Source: Streptomyces luteolifulvus (GTDB lineage Bacteria > Actinomycetota > Actinomycetes > Streptomycetales > Streptomycetaceae). From it: a stretch of DNA of 64,000 nt. This document shows positions 1 to 8,284 of the stretch, piece after piece. The notes below the pieces were generated by a model. That model did not search any database, was not told the DNA's origin, and was given only the letters and a program-made list of their open reading frames with translations. The DNA lies in the NCBI RefSeq assembly GCF_008806595.1, contig NZ_VZRB01000004.1, positions 338,855 through 402,854 of the forward strand, written 5' to 3'. Within the stretch, counting starts at the first letter, position 1, and every line of letters starts with the position of its first letter. The position numbers and the translations under genes are program-made.

Positions 1-126
1 GGCCTCTGGGTTCTTCGGGGAACATCGTCCGGCATCAGCGCCTCCGGCACCTGCGCCTTCGACCGTCACACGTTCGGCATCACCACTCCCGGCGTCCAGC
101 TCGGCGCCTCTCTCTCAGCCCCCTAG
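1..126 (+). CDS. C-terminal end of an unidentified protein (partial, cut by window edge)
   Basis: An open frame enters from the left edge and stops with TAG at 124-126, giving 41 codons. Third positions are overwhelmingly G or C, as in the real genes of this window, so the frame is probably coding. The tail is rich in Gly, Ser and Thr and contains one Cys, but I do not recognise the family. Its stop overlaps the stop of the convergent ATP-grasp gene by a few bases. The start and most of the protein lie outside the window. Confidence 0.5.
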   Translation, partial: GLWVLRGTSSGISASGTCAFDRHTFGITTPGVQLGASLSAP

Positions 127-992
127 CCCGCCGCCCTCAGGATCGCCTCCACGACCGCCGGAACCGACCCCGGGTGCAGGTCGAGGAAGAGGTTCGGTTC
201 GACCAGTTCGAGTTCCATCACCTGGGGTCGGCCGTCGTCGCCGGTCACGAGGTCGACGCGGGCGTACAGGAGGTCCGGGGCGTCCGGTACGGCGGTCAGG
301 GCGCGTTCCGCCACGGTGAGTTCGGCCGGGGTCGGGGTCCAGGGTTCGAGGCCGGGGTGGGCGACCTTGTCGGCGTCGAAGGCCGTGCCGGGGGAGAGGA
401 CGGCCCGCTTGCGGCAGGCGTGCAGGAAGCGGCCGTCGAAGAACTGGAGTGCGCGTTCTCCGGCGGTGTCGATGCTCCGGACGTACGGCTGGACCATCGC
501 CGTCAGCCCCTCTTCGTGCATCCGCGCGAGGTGTCGTACGGCCGTCTCCCGCTGCTCGGGCGTGTAGCGCGCGGCGTACCGGGCGCCCGCCCCGGAGGTG
601 GGCTTGACGACGTACTCGGTGTCGCTGGGGAGGTCGGTGGCGTCACCGGGTGCGAGATAGCGGGTCGGGACCACCGGGACCCCGGCCTCCGCCAGGTCCC
701 CGAGGTAGCGCTTGTCGGTGTTCCAGCGCACGACCCCGGCGGGGTTGGCGAGCCGGGTCGCCTTGCCGCAGCGCTCCGCCCACGCCACGAACTCCTCCAC
801 GCGCCGGCTGTAGTCCCAGGTCGACCGGATGACGGCCAGGTCGTAGGCGGCCCAGTCCACGTCCGCGTCGTCCCAGAAGACGGCGTCCGCCTCGGCCCCC
901 GCCTCCTGAAGCGCCCGCAGCAGGACGGGGAGGTCGATGTCATGGCTGGGCTCCGGCCGGGGGTCGTAGGTGACGAGGGCGACTCGGGGCAC
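123..992 (-). CDS. ATP-grasp domain enzyme, RimK/CpsB-like
   Basis: A 289-residue protein of the ATP-grasp superfamily, which ligates a carboxylate to an amine or similar nucleophile through an acyl-phosphate; the substrates cannot be named from sequence. An N-terminal nucleotide-binding-like lobe (residues 1-110, with IRSTWDY at 55-61) precedes the ATP-grasp core. That core has a phosphate-binding segment YVVKPTSGAG at 127-136 and a metal-binding tail VMELELVEPNLFLDL near 258-272, where the acidic and Asn ligands are intact. I chose the GTG at 992 because the conserved fold begins immediately after it; a longer in-frame extension upstream is low in protein character. The Shine-Dalgarno is weak (AAGGGA). 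The gene stands alone, divergent from the methyltransferase-S1 gene. Confidence 0.8.
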   Translation of the reverse strand: MPRVALVTYDPRPEPSHDIDLPVLLRALQEAGAEADAVFWDDADVDWAAYDLAVIRSTWDYSRRVEEFVAWAERCGKATRLANPAGVVRWNTDKRYLGDLAEAGVPVVPTRYLAPGDATDLPSDTEYVVKPTSGAGARYAARYTPEQRETAVRHLARMHEEGLTAMVQPYVRSIDTAGERALQFFDGRFLHACRKRAVLSPGTAFDADKVAHPGLEPWTPTPAELTVAERALTAVPDAPDLLYARVDLVTGDDGRPQVMELELVEPNLFLDLHPGSVPAVVEAILRAAG

Positions 993-1170
993 GGCTGGTC
1001 CCTTCTCGGACGTCGGGTGAGACCGCAGGCTAACCATCACGCCCGCAACCGGGGCAACCCATTTGGCCTTCCCCTTCGGGGAAGCCCGGCATCGAGGAAC
1101 CACAAGTGGTCGCGGACCTGGTGGATGGAAGCCGTCGTCCGACCCGGTCCGGTGGGACAGGATCGTGCTC

Positions 1171-2247
1171 ATGGCGATCTCCGGAACGGATGCGTACGAG
1201 ACGGCGGTCCAGTTGCCGCCGCTGGTCGAGCGGGCCCTCGCTGCCGCTCGGGACCATGGGTTCCCGTACTCGTGCCGTCCCGAGCAGGGGCGTCTGCTGT
1301 ATGCCCTGGCGGGCGGGGCCCGAGCGCTCGTCGGGGAGACGGGGACCGGCTTCGGTGTCGGTCTGGCCTGGCTGGCGTCCGGTGCGGGCGAGGGGGTGCG
1401 GCTCGTCAGTGTGGAGCGGGATCCGGAGCGCGCCCGCGTCGCGGCCGAGGTGTTCGCCGACCGGCCCGGCGTGGAGGTGCTCACCGGCGACTGGCGGCGG
1501 ATCGGGGAGCAGGGGCCGTACGACCTGCTCGTGCTGGACGGCGGCGGCCAGGGGAAGGCGGACGGCGATCACGCGGCCGGGGTCGGGCAGCTGCTCGCGC
1601 CGGGCGGCACGGTCGTCCTCGACGACTTCACTCCGGCGACGAGCTGGCCGCCGCTGTTCGAGGGGCGGCTCGACCGCGCACGCCGGTTCTGGATGGACCA
1701 CCCGGACCTCCGGTCCACCGAGCTGCGGCTGGCGCCCGATCTGAGCGCGGTCGTCGGGACGCGGCGGCTGCCGGCCCCGGAGCGGCTGGGCGGGGTGGAG
1801 CCGGGCCGGATCGTGCGCGGCAGGGTCACCGGCACCCCGCACTTCGGTGTGTTCGTCGACCTCGGCGACGGTGTCCAGGGGTATGTGAGCCCGGTCGAGA
1901 TCACCTGGCGGCGGTTCGAGGCGATCGAGGACGTCGTCCGGGTCGGGCAGGAGGTGACCGCCGAGGTGCTCGACGTGGATGCCGAGCGGGAGCAGGTGCG
2001 GCTGTCCCTCAAGGCTCTGGAGCCGGATCCGCTGTCCGTCTTCGCCCGGGGCGCCCTGGGACGCATATGCCGCGGTCCGGTCACCAAGGTCGTGCCGTTC
2101 GGTGTGTTCGTGCAGGTGGCGGACGGGGTGGAAGGGCTGGTGCAGAGGGATGAGCTCGTCGGGGATCCGCGGGTGGGCGACGAGCTGACGGTCGAGGTGA
2201 CCCAGATCAATCTCCGCCGGCGGCGGATTTCGGTGACGCTGGTGTAG
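1171..2247 (+). CDS. Class I SAM methyltransferase fused to two S1 RNA-binding domains
   Basis: A 358-residue protein in one uninterrupted frame. Residues 1-200 resemble class I SAM-dependent O-methyltransferases: glycine loop VGETGTGFGVGL at 54-65, acidic strand-2 end SVERD at 80-84, and DLLVLDGGG at 118-126. Residues about 208-283 and 296-358 are two S1 (OB-fold) domains, each with the signature G-V-F-V and a basic or aromatic RNA face (HFGVFVDL, PFGVFVQV). S1 domains bind single-stranded RNA, so an RNA-linked methylation or ribosome-associated role is an inference; neither substrate nor reaction is shown. The ATG at 1171 has GGGACAGGA upstream and starts the conserved fold. It is followed after 56 bp by matB but probably has its own role. 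Confidence 0.8.
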   Translation: MAISGTDAYETAVQLPPLVERALAAARDHGFPYSCRPEQGRLLYALAGGARALVGETGTGFGVGLAWLASGAGEGVRLVSVERDPERARVAAEVFADRPGVEVLTGDWRRIGEQGPYDLLVLDGGGQGKADGDHAAGVGQLLAPGGTVVLDDFTPATSWPPLFEGRLDRARRFWMDHPDLRSTELRLAPDLSAVVGTRRLPAPERLGGVEPGRIVRGRVTGTPHFGVFVDLGDGVQGYVSPVEITWRRFEAIEDVVRVGQEVTAEVLDVDAEREQVRLSLKALEPDPLSVFARGALGRICRGPVTKVVPFGVFVQVADGVEGLVQRDELVGDPRVGDELTVEVTQINLRRRRISVTLV

Positions 2248-2303
2248 GAACGGTGATGTTGTCCCCAGGCCCCTGCGACCCCGACGACCCCGAGGAGTCC
2301 CGC

Positions 2304-3752
2304 GTGTCCTCCCTCTTCCCGGCCCTGACGCACCGCCCGGGCGCACTCGTCGCCCTGCGCTTCGGCGAGCGGTCCCTGACCTACGCGCAGCTCGCGGCCG
2401 CGGCCGGGTCCGCCGGCGACCGGGTCCGCGGGGCGGGCCGGGTCGCCGTCTGGGCGACCCCGTCCCTGGAGACCGCCGTCGGCGTCGTCGGCGCGCTGCT
2501 GGCCGGGCAGGCCGTCGTACCGCTGAACCCGAAGTCGGGGGAGAAGGAGCTCGGGCACATTCTGTCCGACAGTGCGCCGACGGCGGTGCTGGCGGCTCCG
2601 GACGACGAACTCCCGGCGGCGGTGAGGGGCTTGGAGCGTATCGACGTCGACGTGTACGGCTCCGGGCCGGTCCTCGACGACGGCTCGGCCGCCGACGACG
2701 ACCCCGCCCTGGTCGTCTACACCTCCGGCACCACCGGCCCGCCCAAGGGCGCCGTCCTGCCCCACCGGGCGATCGCCACCACCCTGGACGCGCTCGCCGA
2801 CGCCTGGCAGTGGACCGGCGACGACGTGCTCGTGCACGGGCTGCCGCTGTTCCATGTGCACGGGCTCGTACTGGGCGTCCTGGGCCCGCTGCGGCGCGGC
2901 GGCGCCGTCCGGCACCTCGGCCGGTTCGGCACCGAGGCGCTGGCCCGTGAGCTGAACTCCGGCGCGACCATGATGTTCGGCGTGCCGACGATGTACCACC
3001 GCATCGCCGAGGCCCTGCCCGAGGACCCCGCGCTGGCCAAGGCGCTCGGCGGCGCACGGCTGCTGGTCTCCGGCTCGGCCGCGCTGCCCGTGCACGACCA
3101 CGAGCGCATCACGGCCGCGACCGGCCGGCGCGTGATCGAGCGGTACGGCATGACGGAGACCCTGATGAACACCAGCGTGCGCGCGGACGGGGAGCCGCGG
3201 GCCGGCACGGTCGGTGTGCCGCTGCCGGGCGTGGAGCTGCGGCTGGTGGAGGAGGACGGGTCGCCGATCACCTCGTACGACGGGGAGACGGTGGGCGAGA
3301 TCCAGGTGCGCGGCCCCAACCTGTTCACCGGGTACCTCAACCGGCCCGACGCCACGGCCGCCGCGTTCACGGCCGACGGCTGGTTCCGCACTGGTGACAT
3401 GGCCGTGCGTGATCCCGACGGCTACGTCCGGATCGTCGGCCGCAAGGCCACCGACCTGATCAAGAGCGGGGGTTACAAGATCGGGGCCGGGGAGATCGAG
3501 AACGCGCTCCTCGAACATCCGGGGGTGCGGGAGGCCGCCGTCACCGGCGAGCCGGACGCCGACCTGGGCGAGCGGATCGTCGCCTGGATCGTCCCGGCGG
3601 ATGCGCAGTCCCCGCCGGGTGCCGCGGAGCTGGCCGATCATGTGGCGGGCCGGCTCGCTCCGCACAAGCGGCCGCGGGTCGTTCACTGTCTCGACGCCCT
3701 GCCCCGCAACGACATGGGCAAGATCTTGAAGCGGGCGCTGAGCCATGACTGA
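2304..3752 (+). CDS. matB: Malonyl-CoA synthetase MatB
   Basis: A 482-residue ANL-superfamily acyl-adenylating enzyme that very closely matches the Streptomyces MatB I know from S. coelicolor. MatB converts malonate (and methylmalonate), ATP and CoA into malonyl-CoA for fatty acid and polyketide synthesis in the cytoplasm. Visible motifs are the P-loop-like VVYTSGTTGPPKGAV, the A5-type RYGMTET, TGDM, and the C-terminal GRKATDLIKSGGYKIG hinge with the catalytic Lys in NDMGKILKRAL. The GTG at 2304 is preceded by GAGGAG at good spacing; the in-frame ATG at 2253 lacks this and adds an unrelated leader. It overlaps the next gene by 8 bp, so the two are likely translated together. Confidence 0.93.
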   Translation: MSSLFPALTHRPGALVALRFGERSLTYAQLAAAAGSAGDRVRGAGRVAVWATPSLETAVGVVGALLAGQAVVPLNPKSGEKELGHILSDSAPTAVLAAPDDELPAAVRGLERIDVDVYGSGPVLDDGSAADDDPALVVYTSGTTGPPKGAVLPHRAIATTLDALADAWQWTGDDVLVHGLPLFHVHGLVLGVLGPLRRGGAVRHLGRFGTEALARELNSGATMMFGVPTMYHRIAEALPEDPALAKALGGARLLVSGSAALPVHDHERITAATGRRVIERYGMTETLMNTSVRADGEPRAGTVGVPLPGVELRLVEEDGSPITSYDGETVGEIQVRGPNLFTGYLNRPDATAAAFTADGWFRTGDMAVRDPDGYVRIVGRKATDLIKSGGYKIGAGEIENALLEHPGVREAAVTGEPDADLGERIVAWIVPADAQSPPGAAELADHVAGRLAPHKRPRVVHCLDALPRNDMGKILKRALSHD

Positions 3753-5070
3753 CCGACTCTCCGCGCGCGAGACCCTCGCGCTCGTCACCGACGACTTCAC
3801 CGAACTCCCCCGTCCGGCGCGGGACGCCAAGCCCGACGGACCCCTCGCATGGCAGGGCTACGACGCCTCCCGGGCCCGCGCCGCCGAGCGCACCGGCGAG
3901 ACGGAGTCCGTCGTCTGCGGCACCGCGAGCGTCGAGGGCACGCGGGCCGTGCTGATCGCGTTCGAGTTCGGCTTCCTGGGCGGCTCGCTCGGCGAGCGCA
4001 CCGGGGACCGGCTGGAGGCGGCGTACGCCTACGCCCGCGGGCACCGGCTTCCGGTCGTGCCGCTGGTCGCCACCGGCGGCAGCCGGATGCAGGAGGGCAT
4101 GCTCGCGCTGACCCAGCTCCAGCGCGTGGCACGGCAGTCGGCGCTCACGAAGGAGGCGGGGCTCCCGCAGATCGCCGTCCTGCGGGACCCCACGACCGGC
4201 GGCGGCTGGGCCACGCTCGGCGCGGGCGCCGATGTGATCCTCGCCCTGCCCGGCGCCCAGGTCGGCTTCGCGGGCTCGCGGGTCCGGCCGCCGGACGCGG
4301 ACCCGGCGGCGTACACGGCCGAGGCGCAGCTGGCGGCGGGCGCGGCCGACGCGGTCGTACCGCCTCGGGCACTGCGTAAGACCCTGGGGCGTTGGCTGCG
4401 GCTGCTGACGTCGCCCTCGCAGGCCGAGGCGCCGCCACCGCGGGCCCTCGGCGCCACGGACCTCCCGGTCTCCGGCTGGGACGCCGTCCGGCGGGCCCGT
4501 TCGACCGAACGCCCGCGCGCCGCCCGCTACTTGGACGCCTACTTCACCAGCCGGGTCTCGATCGGTGGCGACCGCTGCGGCCACGCCGACCCCGACGGCA
4601 TGCTCTGCGGCTTCGGCGAGCACGAGGGGCGGACGGTGGCGTACGCCGCCCAGACGGGCACCTCGACCCGCCCGGCCGGTTACCGCACCGCCGCCCGGCT
4701 GATCCGCCTCGCGGACCGGCTCGGCGTCCCCGTGCTCACGCTGGTGGACACCCCCGGCGCGGCCAATGACGCCGAGGCGGAGCGGCAGGGGGCGGGTGCC
4801 GCGATCGCGGACCTGTTCCACGCGGTGGCGGCGGCGCGGACTCCGGTCACCACGCTGGTGATCGGCGAGGGCGGCTCGGGCGGTGCGCTGGCGCTGGCGG
4901 CCCCGGGCAACACCTGGGCCACGCCGGACAGCTACTTCTCCGTCATCGCGCCGGAACTGGCGGCCGCGATACTCAAGCGGCCGGCGGAGCAGGTGGAGGC
5001 GACGGCGGACCAACTCCGCATCCGGCCACAGGACTTGGTGGAGCTGGGAGTGATCCGCGGAGTCATATGA
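3745..5070 (+). CDS. Single-chain acyl-CoA carboxylase carboxyltransferase (beta-like and alpha-like halves fused)
   Basis: A 441-residue carboxyltransferase-family protein containing two crotonase-fold halves. The first (about residues 40-215) carries GGSRMQEGMLAL and DPTTGGGWATLGAGADV; the second (about 260-440) carries LVDTPGAANDAEAE and GEGGSGGALALAAP, the oxyanion-type glycine loops of the alpha half. Such proteins transfer carboxyl groups between carboxybiotin and acyl-CoA. Here, directly overlapping matB, it could run as a malonyl-CoA/acetyl-CoA carboxyltransferase or decarboxylase; the direction is inference. At 441 residues it is shorter than actinobacterial PCC/ACC beta subunits of about 530. 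No biotin carboxylase or carrier gene is adjacent. Confidence 0.82.
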   Translation: MTDRLSARETLALVTDDFTELPRPARDAKPDGPLAWQGYDASRARAAERTGETESVVCGTASVEGTRAVLIAFEFGFLGGSLGERTGDRLEAAYAYARGHRLPVVPLVATGGSRMQEGMLALTQLQRVARQSALTKEAGLPQIAVLRDPTTGGGWATLGAGADVILALPGAQVGFAGSRVRPPDADPAAYTAEAQLAAGAADAVVPPRALRKTLGRWLRLLTSPSQAEAPPPRALGATDLPVSGWDAVRRARSTERPRAARYLDAYFTSRVSIGGDRCGHADPDGMLCGFGEHEGRTVAYAAQTGTSTRPAGYRTAARLIRLADRLGVPVLTLVDTPGAANDAEAERQGAGAAIADLFHAVAAARTPVTTLVIGEGGSGGALALAAPGNTWATPDSYFSVIAPELAAAILKRPAEQVEATADQLRIRPQDLVELGVIRGVI

Positions 5071-5233
5071 CACAGCACCTCCCGTGCACGGCTCACACAG
5101 CGCTCTCCCCCGCAGCCCGCGGGTTTCGGCCAATCCGGTGATTCCGGCGCAATCGAAGGCGGACATCTCCAAGTACCGTCCGTAACAATGGGGTTCGGCG
5201 GAGTCACACACGGCACGGGGGAGCACGCAGCTC

Positions 5234-5584
5234 ATGGACGGCTTGACGGAGTTCAAGACCGAGGACGGCGCGCTGGTCGTCGTGGAGGGGGTCGGCGAGG
5301 AGTCCGGGGCCCGTATGGTCTCGCGCGGCGACGGACCGGACCGGGCGGCAGGCACTTTCGAGGGCGCCCTCCACGGCGTACGGGCCGCTGCCGAGTCCGC
5401 ACTGCGGGTCTTTCGGGACGGCTCGCTCCGGCCCGACTCCGTGGAGCTGGAGTTCGGGGTGAAGCTGAGCGCGGAGGCCGGGGCGGTGATCGCGAAGGGC
5501 TCGGCGGAAAGCCATCTGCTGGTGAAACTCAGCTGGTCACCCGGGCAGTCGCCGTCGGATCCGGAGGCCGCCCGCCGGTCATGA
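5234..5584 (+). CDS. Trypsin-co-occurring domain (Trypco1) protein
   Basis: A 116-residue protein matching the Trypco1/CU044_2847 family: an EFKTEDG beta start, then V-E-G-V-G, a central amphipathic stretch ending in RVFRDG, and the family hallmark VELEFGVKLSAEAGAVIAKG at about 74-93, followed by a beta strand (SHLLVKLSW). This small domain is found beside trypsin-like peptidases of conflict and signalling systems, where it is thought to be a regulated substrate or adaptor. Its stop overlaps the ATG of the peptidase gene (ATGA), so it is the first gene of the operon that runs to 12.9 kb. A GGGGGAG stretch lies upstream of the ATG. Confidence in the family is good; the biochemical role is inference. 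Confidence 0.82.
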   Translation: MDGLTEFKTEDGALVVVEGVGEESGARMVSRGDGPDRAAGTFEGALHGVRAAAESALRVFRDGSLRPDSVELEFGVKLSAEAGAVIAKGSAESHLLVKLSWSPGQSPSDPEAARRS

Positions 5585-7245
5585 GCAACGCTGCCTGGCA
5601 CGCCCGGATCGCCTGCGGCAACGAGGTGGGCGCGGGCTTCCTGGTCTCCGCACACCGCGTGGTCACCTGCGCGCACGTCGTCCGGTCGAGCGGTACCTCG
5701 GCGGTGACGGTGACCTTCCCCAACAGCAGGGGACTCGGCCCCGTCCCCGCCGTCGTGGCCGTCCACGGCGGCTGGTCCGGCGACGCCGCCGACCCCGGTG
5801 ATCTGGTCGTCCTCGAACTGGACCGCGAAGTGCCCCTGCACCCGGCCGAGTTCGCGCCGCCGGGCGCCGAACTGGGCGAACCCGCCCCCACCCTGGTCGC
5901 CTACGGCTTCCCCAAGGGGTACGACGAGGGCATGCTCGCCCGCTACCAGGCCGTGCCCGGCGCCCTGGTCCTGGACGAGTGGCGGCAGCTGGAAGCCGCC
6001 ACCGCCCACGGGCAGGCCCTGGCCCCCGGGTTCAGCGGCGCGGCGGTGGCCCTCGCGGACGGCAGGGTCGTCGGCATGGTGTCGACCGTCGCGGGCTCGC
6101 GGGACGGGCGTGTCGGCCGGATGCTGCCCACCCAGGTCATGGCCCGCTACTGGCCCGAACTCGGTGCCCTGGTTCCCACCCCGGACCACGGTCCGCACGC
6201 GGTACGACGGCTGTACGGGCTGGTGCGCCGGGCGGTCGCCGAGGGAGCGGACTGCGACCCCGACCGGCTGTACGTCGATGCCGTGGGCCCCTTCGGACCG
6301 CCGCTGCCGGAGGGCGGCTTCGCCTCGCTCGGGGCGGCGGCCGGATATGTGCAGTGGGAGGTTCCCGAGGGCGAGGCGGTCACCCGGTTCGCCGACCGGC
6401 TCCAGGAGGTGCTGGACGCGCCGCCGGTACGGCCCGCCGTGGCCGCGTCCTGGTCCCCGATCCTCGTCGAGCTCGACCACAGCGGCGCCGGCGCCGACCA
6501 GGTCACCGTGGAGGTGTCCGCGTACCGCGACGGACAGCGCAGACCCGTGGGCTCCCACCGGCTGCCGCGCGGGGCCGTGCGGACCTACGTCCAGGAGCGC
6601 ATCGACGAGGCGTTCACCCAACTCGCGCCCGACGCCGACGAGCTGATCACCTTCGTACTGCCCCGCGAGTGGCTCAACGAGCCGGTCGCGCACTGGGAGT
6701 GCGGCGTCCACGACTCCACACCGCTGGGCTGCGCCTACCCCCTGGTCGTCGTGGACCGCTCCCGGCACCGCAGCGGACGGCTCCGCCATCAGCTGGCCAA
6801 GAGGTGGCAGAAGCTGGACGCCTTTCCCGGCGGGCGGCTGCACCGCGTCGACTGCGGCACCGCCGAGCGCCCGCCGAGCCTGCGCAAACGCCTGCGCGAC
6901 GACGACGCCGACCTGGCCGGCTTCGCCTTCCCGCCCGCCACCGCGCGGCCGCACTTCGAGGTCGGCCTGAACACCCCGGTGCCGGTCCTGCTGTGGCCAC
7001 GCACGGGCTGCACCGACACCGCCCACCACGGCCCCTGTTCCGGCTCGGCTTTCCTCGACGAGCTCGCCGGTTCCGTCACGGGCGTCCCGCCCGCCGAACT
7101 CCCCCGCCACGTCATGGCGTTGCGGGAGACCGCCGACGCCGACGACGACCCCGACCGGCACTGGGCGAAGGACGTACAGCTCCTGTGGGACGATCCGCGC
7201 TGCTTCCCCGAGCCCGCCGCCTCCCTCCACTCACCCGTCGCCTGA
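5581..7245 (+). CDS. Trypsin-like serine peptidase with C-terminal VMAP-C-type domain
   Basis: A 554-residue protein. Residues 1-200 form a trypsin-like (HtrA-type) fold with an apparently complete triad: His32 in VVTCAHVV, Asp74 in PGDLVVLEL, and Ser152 in APGFSGAAV. There is no signal peptide, so it acts in the cytosol. Residues about 205-290 are a helical linker; from about 300 to the end it matches the C-terminal region of vWA-MoxR-associated proteins (VMAP-C), including ITFVLPREWLN, HWECG and the segment around PLVVVDRSRHRSG. In VMAP ternary systems such a protein is the central effector or scaffold, partnered by a MoxR ATPase and a vWA protein, both of which are the next two genes. Overlap with the Trypco1 gene is ATGA; the next start is 25 bp downstream. 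Confidence 0.83.
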   Translation: MSNAAWHARIACGNEVGAGFLVSAHRVVTCAHVVRSSGTSAVTVTFPNSRGLGPVPAVVAVHGGWSGDAADPGDLVVLELDREVPLHPAEFAPPGAELGEPAPTLVAYGFPKGYDEGMLARYQAVPGALVLDEWRQLEAATAHGQALAPGFSGAAVALADGRVVGMVSTVAGSRDGRVGRMLPTQVMARYWPELGALVPTPDHGPHAVRRLYGLVRRAVAEGADCDPDRLYVDAVGPFGPPLPEGGFASLGAAAGYVQWEVPEGEAVTRFADRLQEVLDAPPVRPAVAASWSPILVELDHSGAGADQVTVEVSAYRDGQRRPVGSHRLPRGAVRTYVQERIDEAFTQLAPDADELITFVLPREWLNEPVAHWECGVHDSTPLGCAYPLVVVDRSRHRSGRLRHQLAKRWQKLDAFPGGRLHRVDCGTAERPPSLRKRLRDDDADLAGFAFPPATARPHFEVGLNTPVPVLLWPRTGCTDTAHHGPCSGSAFLDELAGSVTGVPPAELPRHVMALRETADADDDPDRHWAKDVQLLWDDPRCFPEPAASLHSPVA

Positions 7246-7270
7246 GCCGCCCCCCACGGAAAGAAGATCC

Positions 7271-8284
7271 ATGCCCCTGTGGCCCGTCTACACCGGCACC
7301 AGCGAGCCGCACGACGGCATCACCCGGCTGCCCCCGCCCCCGCCCTGGCGTGCCTTCGACGGCACACCGGCGCTGGCCTCACCGGACGAGGGCGACGCCG
7401 CCTCCCCTGACCGCACCCACCGCGCCGAGACGTACCGGGCCACCCCGCAGACCGTGCAGCTCGTCAACGCGGCCCTCTATCTGCGCCGGCCGCTCCTGGT
7501 GACCGGGCCGCCCGGCACCGGCAAGTCCTCGCTGGTGTACGCGGTCGCCCGGGAACTGCGCCTCGGCCCGGTCCTGCGCTGGAACATCACCAGCCGCAGT
7601 ACCCTCGACGACGGCCTCTACCAGTACGATCCGCTCTCCCGGCTCTACGCGGCCCGGCAGGCAGCCGGGCACACCGCCGAGGACATCCCGGAGACCGGCA
7701 TCGAGGACCATCTGCGCCTCGGCCCCCTCGGCACCGCCCTCCTGCCCTTCGACCGCCCCCGCGCCCTGCTCATCGACGAGATCGACAAGAGCGACCTGGA
7801 TCTGCCGAACGACCTCCTCAACGTGCTGGAGGAGGGACAGTACGAGATCCCCGAACTGGTCCGCACCGCGCGCCGCACCCCCACCGCCGAGGTGATGATC
7901 GACGGCACCGACGAGCGGGTCCCCGTCGAGCGCGGCAGGGTCCGCTGCCGGGCCTTCCCGTTCGTCGTCCTCACCAGCAACGGCGAACGCGAGTTCCCGC
8001 CCGCCTTCCTGCGCCGCTGTGTCACCCTGCGGCTGCGGCAGCCCGACGACGGCCAGCTCACCGCCATCGTCCGCGCCCACTTCGACGAGGAGCCCGACGC
8101 CTACGCGCAGACCCTCATCACCCGCTTCCTGTCCCGGGTGGGCGGCGGCGACCTGGCCACCGACCAGCTCCTCAACGCGATCTACCTGGCCCGTTCCTCC
8201 GACCTCGGCGCCGAGTCCCTGGACGAGCTCGCCGAGCAGCTGATGCCGTACCTGGGCGAGACACCGCAGGCCGATGCCTTCTGA
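7271..8284 (+). CDS. MoxR-family AAA+ ATPase
   Basis: A 337-residue AAA+ ATPase of the MoxR/CoxD type. Walker A GPPGTGKS is at residues 79-86, Walker B ALLIDEID at 165-172, sensor-1 LTSNGERE near 234-241, and an arginine-finger region PAFLRRC near 244-250. The inserted beta strands around 195-225 are typical of the clade. MoxR ATPases usually remodel partner proteins together with a vWA-domain protein; here the vWA-like partner is encoded next and overlaps this gene by 11 bp. A good Shine-Dalgarno (GGAAAGAAG) precedes the ATG. The N-terminal 55 residues are Pro-rich and variable. All ATPase motifs are intact. Confidence 0.9.
   Translation: MPLWPVYTGTSEPHDGITRLPPPPPWRAFDGTPALASPDEGDAASPDRTHRAETYRATPQTVQLVNAALYLRRPLLVTGPPGTGKSSLVYAVARELRLGPVLRWNITSRSTLDDGLYQYDPLSRLYAARQAAGHTAEDIPETGIEDHLRLGPLGTALLPFDRPRALLIDEIDKSDLDLPNDLLNVLEEGQYEIPELVRTARRTPTAEVMIDGTDERVPVERGRVRCRAFPFVVLTSNGEREFPPAFLRRCVTLRLRQPDDGQLTAIVRAHFDEEPDAYAQTLITRFLSRVGGGDLATDQLLNAIYLARSSDLGAESLDELAEQLMPYLGETPQADAF

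Noticed and set aside
1030..7230. Very long open frames on the minus strand opposite matB, the carboxyltransferase and the VMAP-type operon
   Set aside because: They are Arg/Pro/Gly-rich mirror frames of high-GC genes with no domain; the plus-strand genes have complete motifs and Shine-Dalgarno sites.
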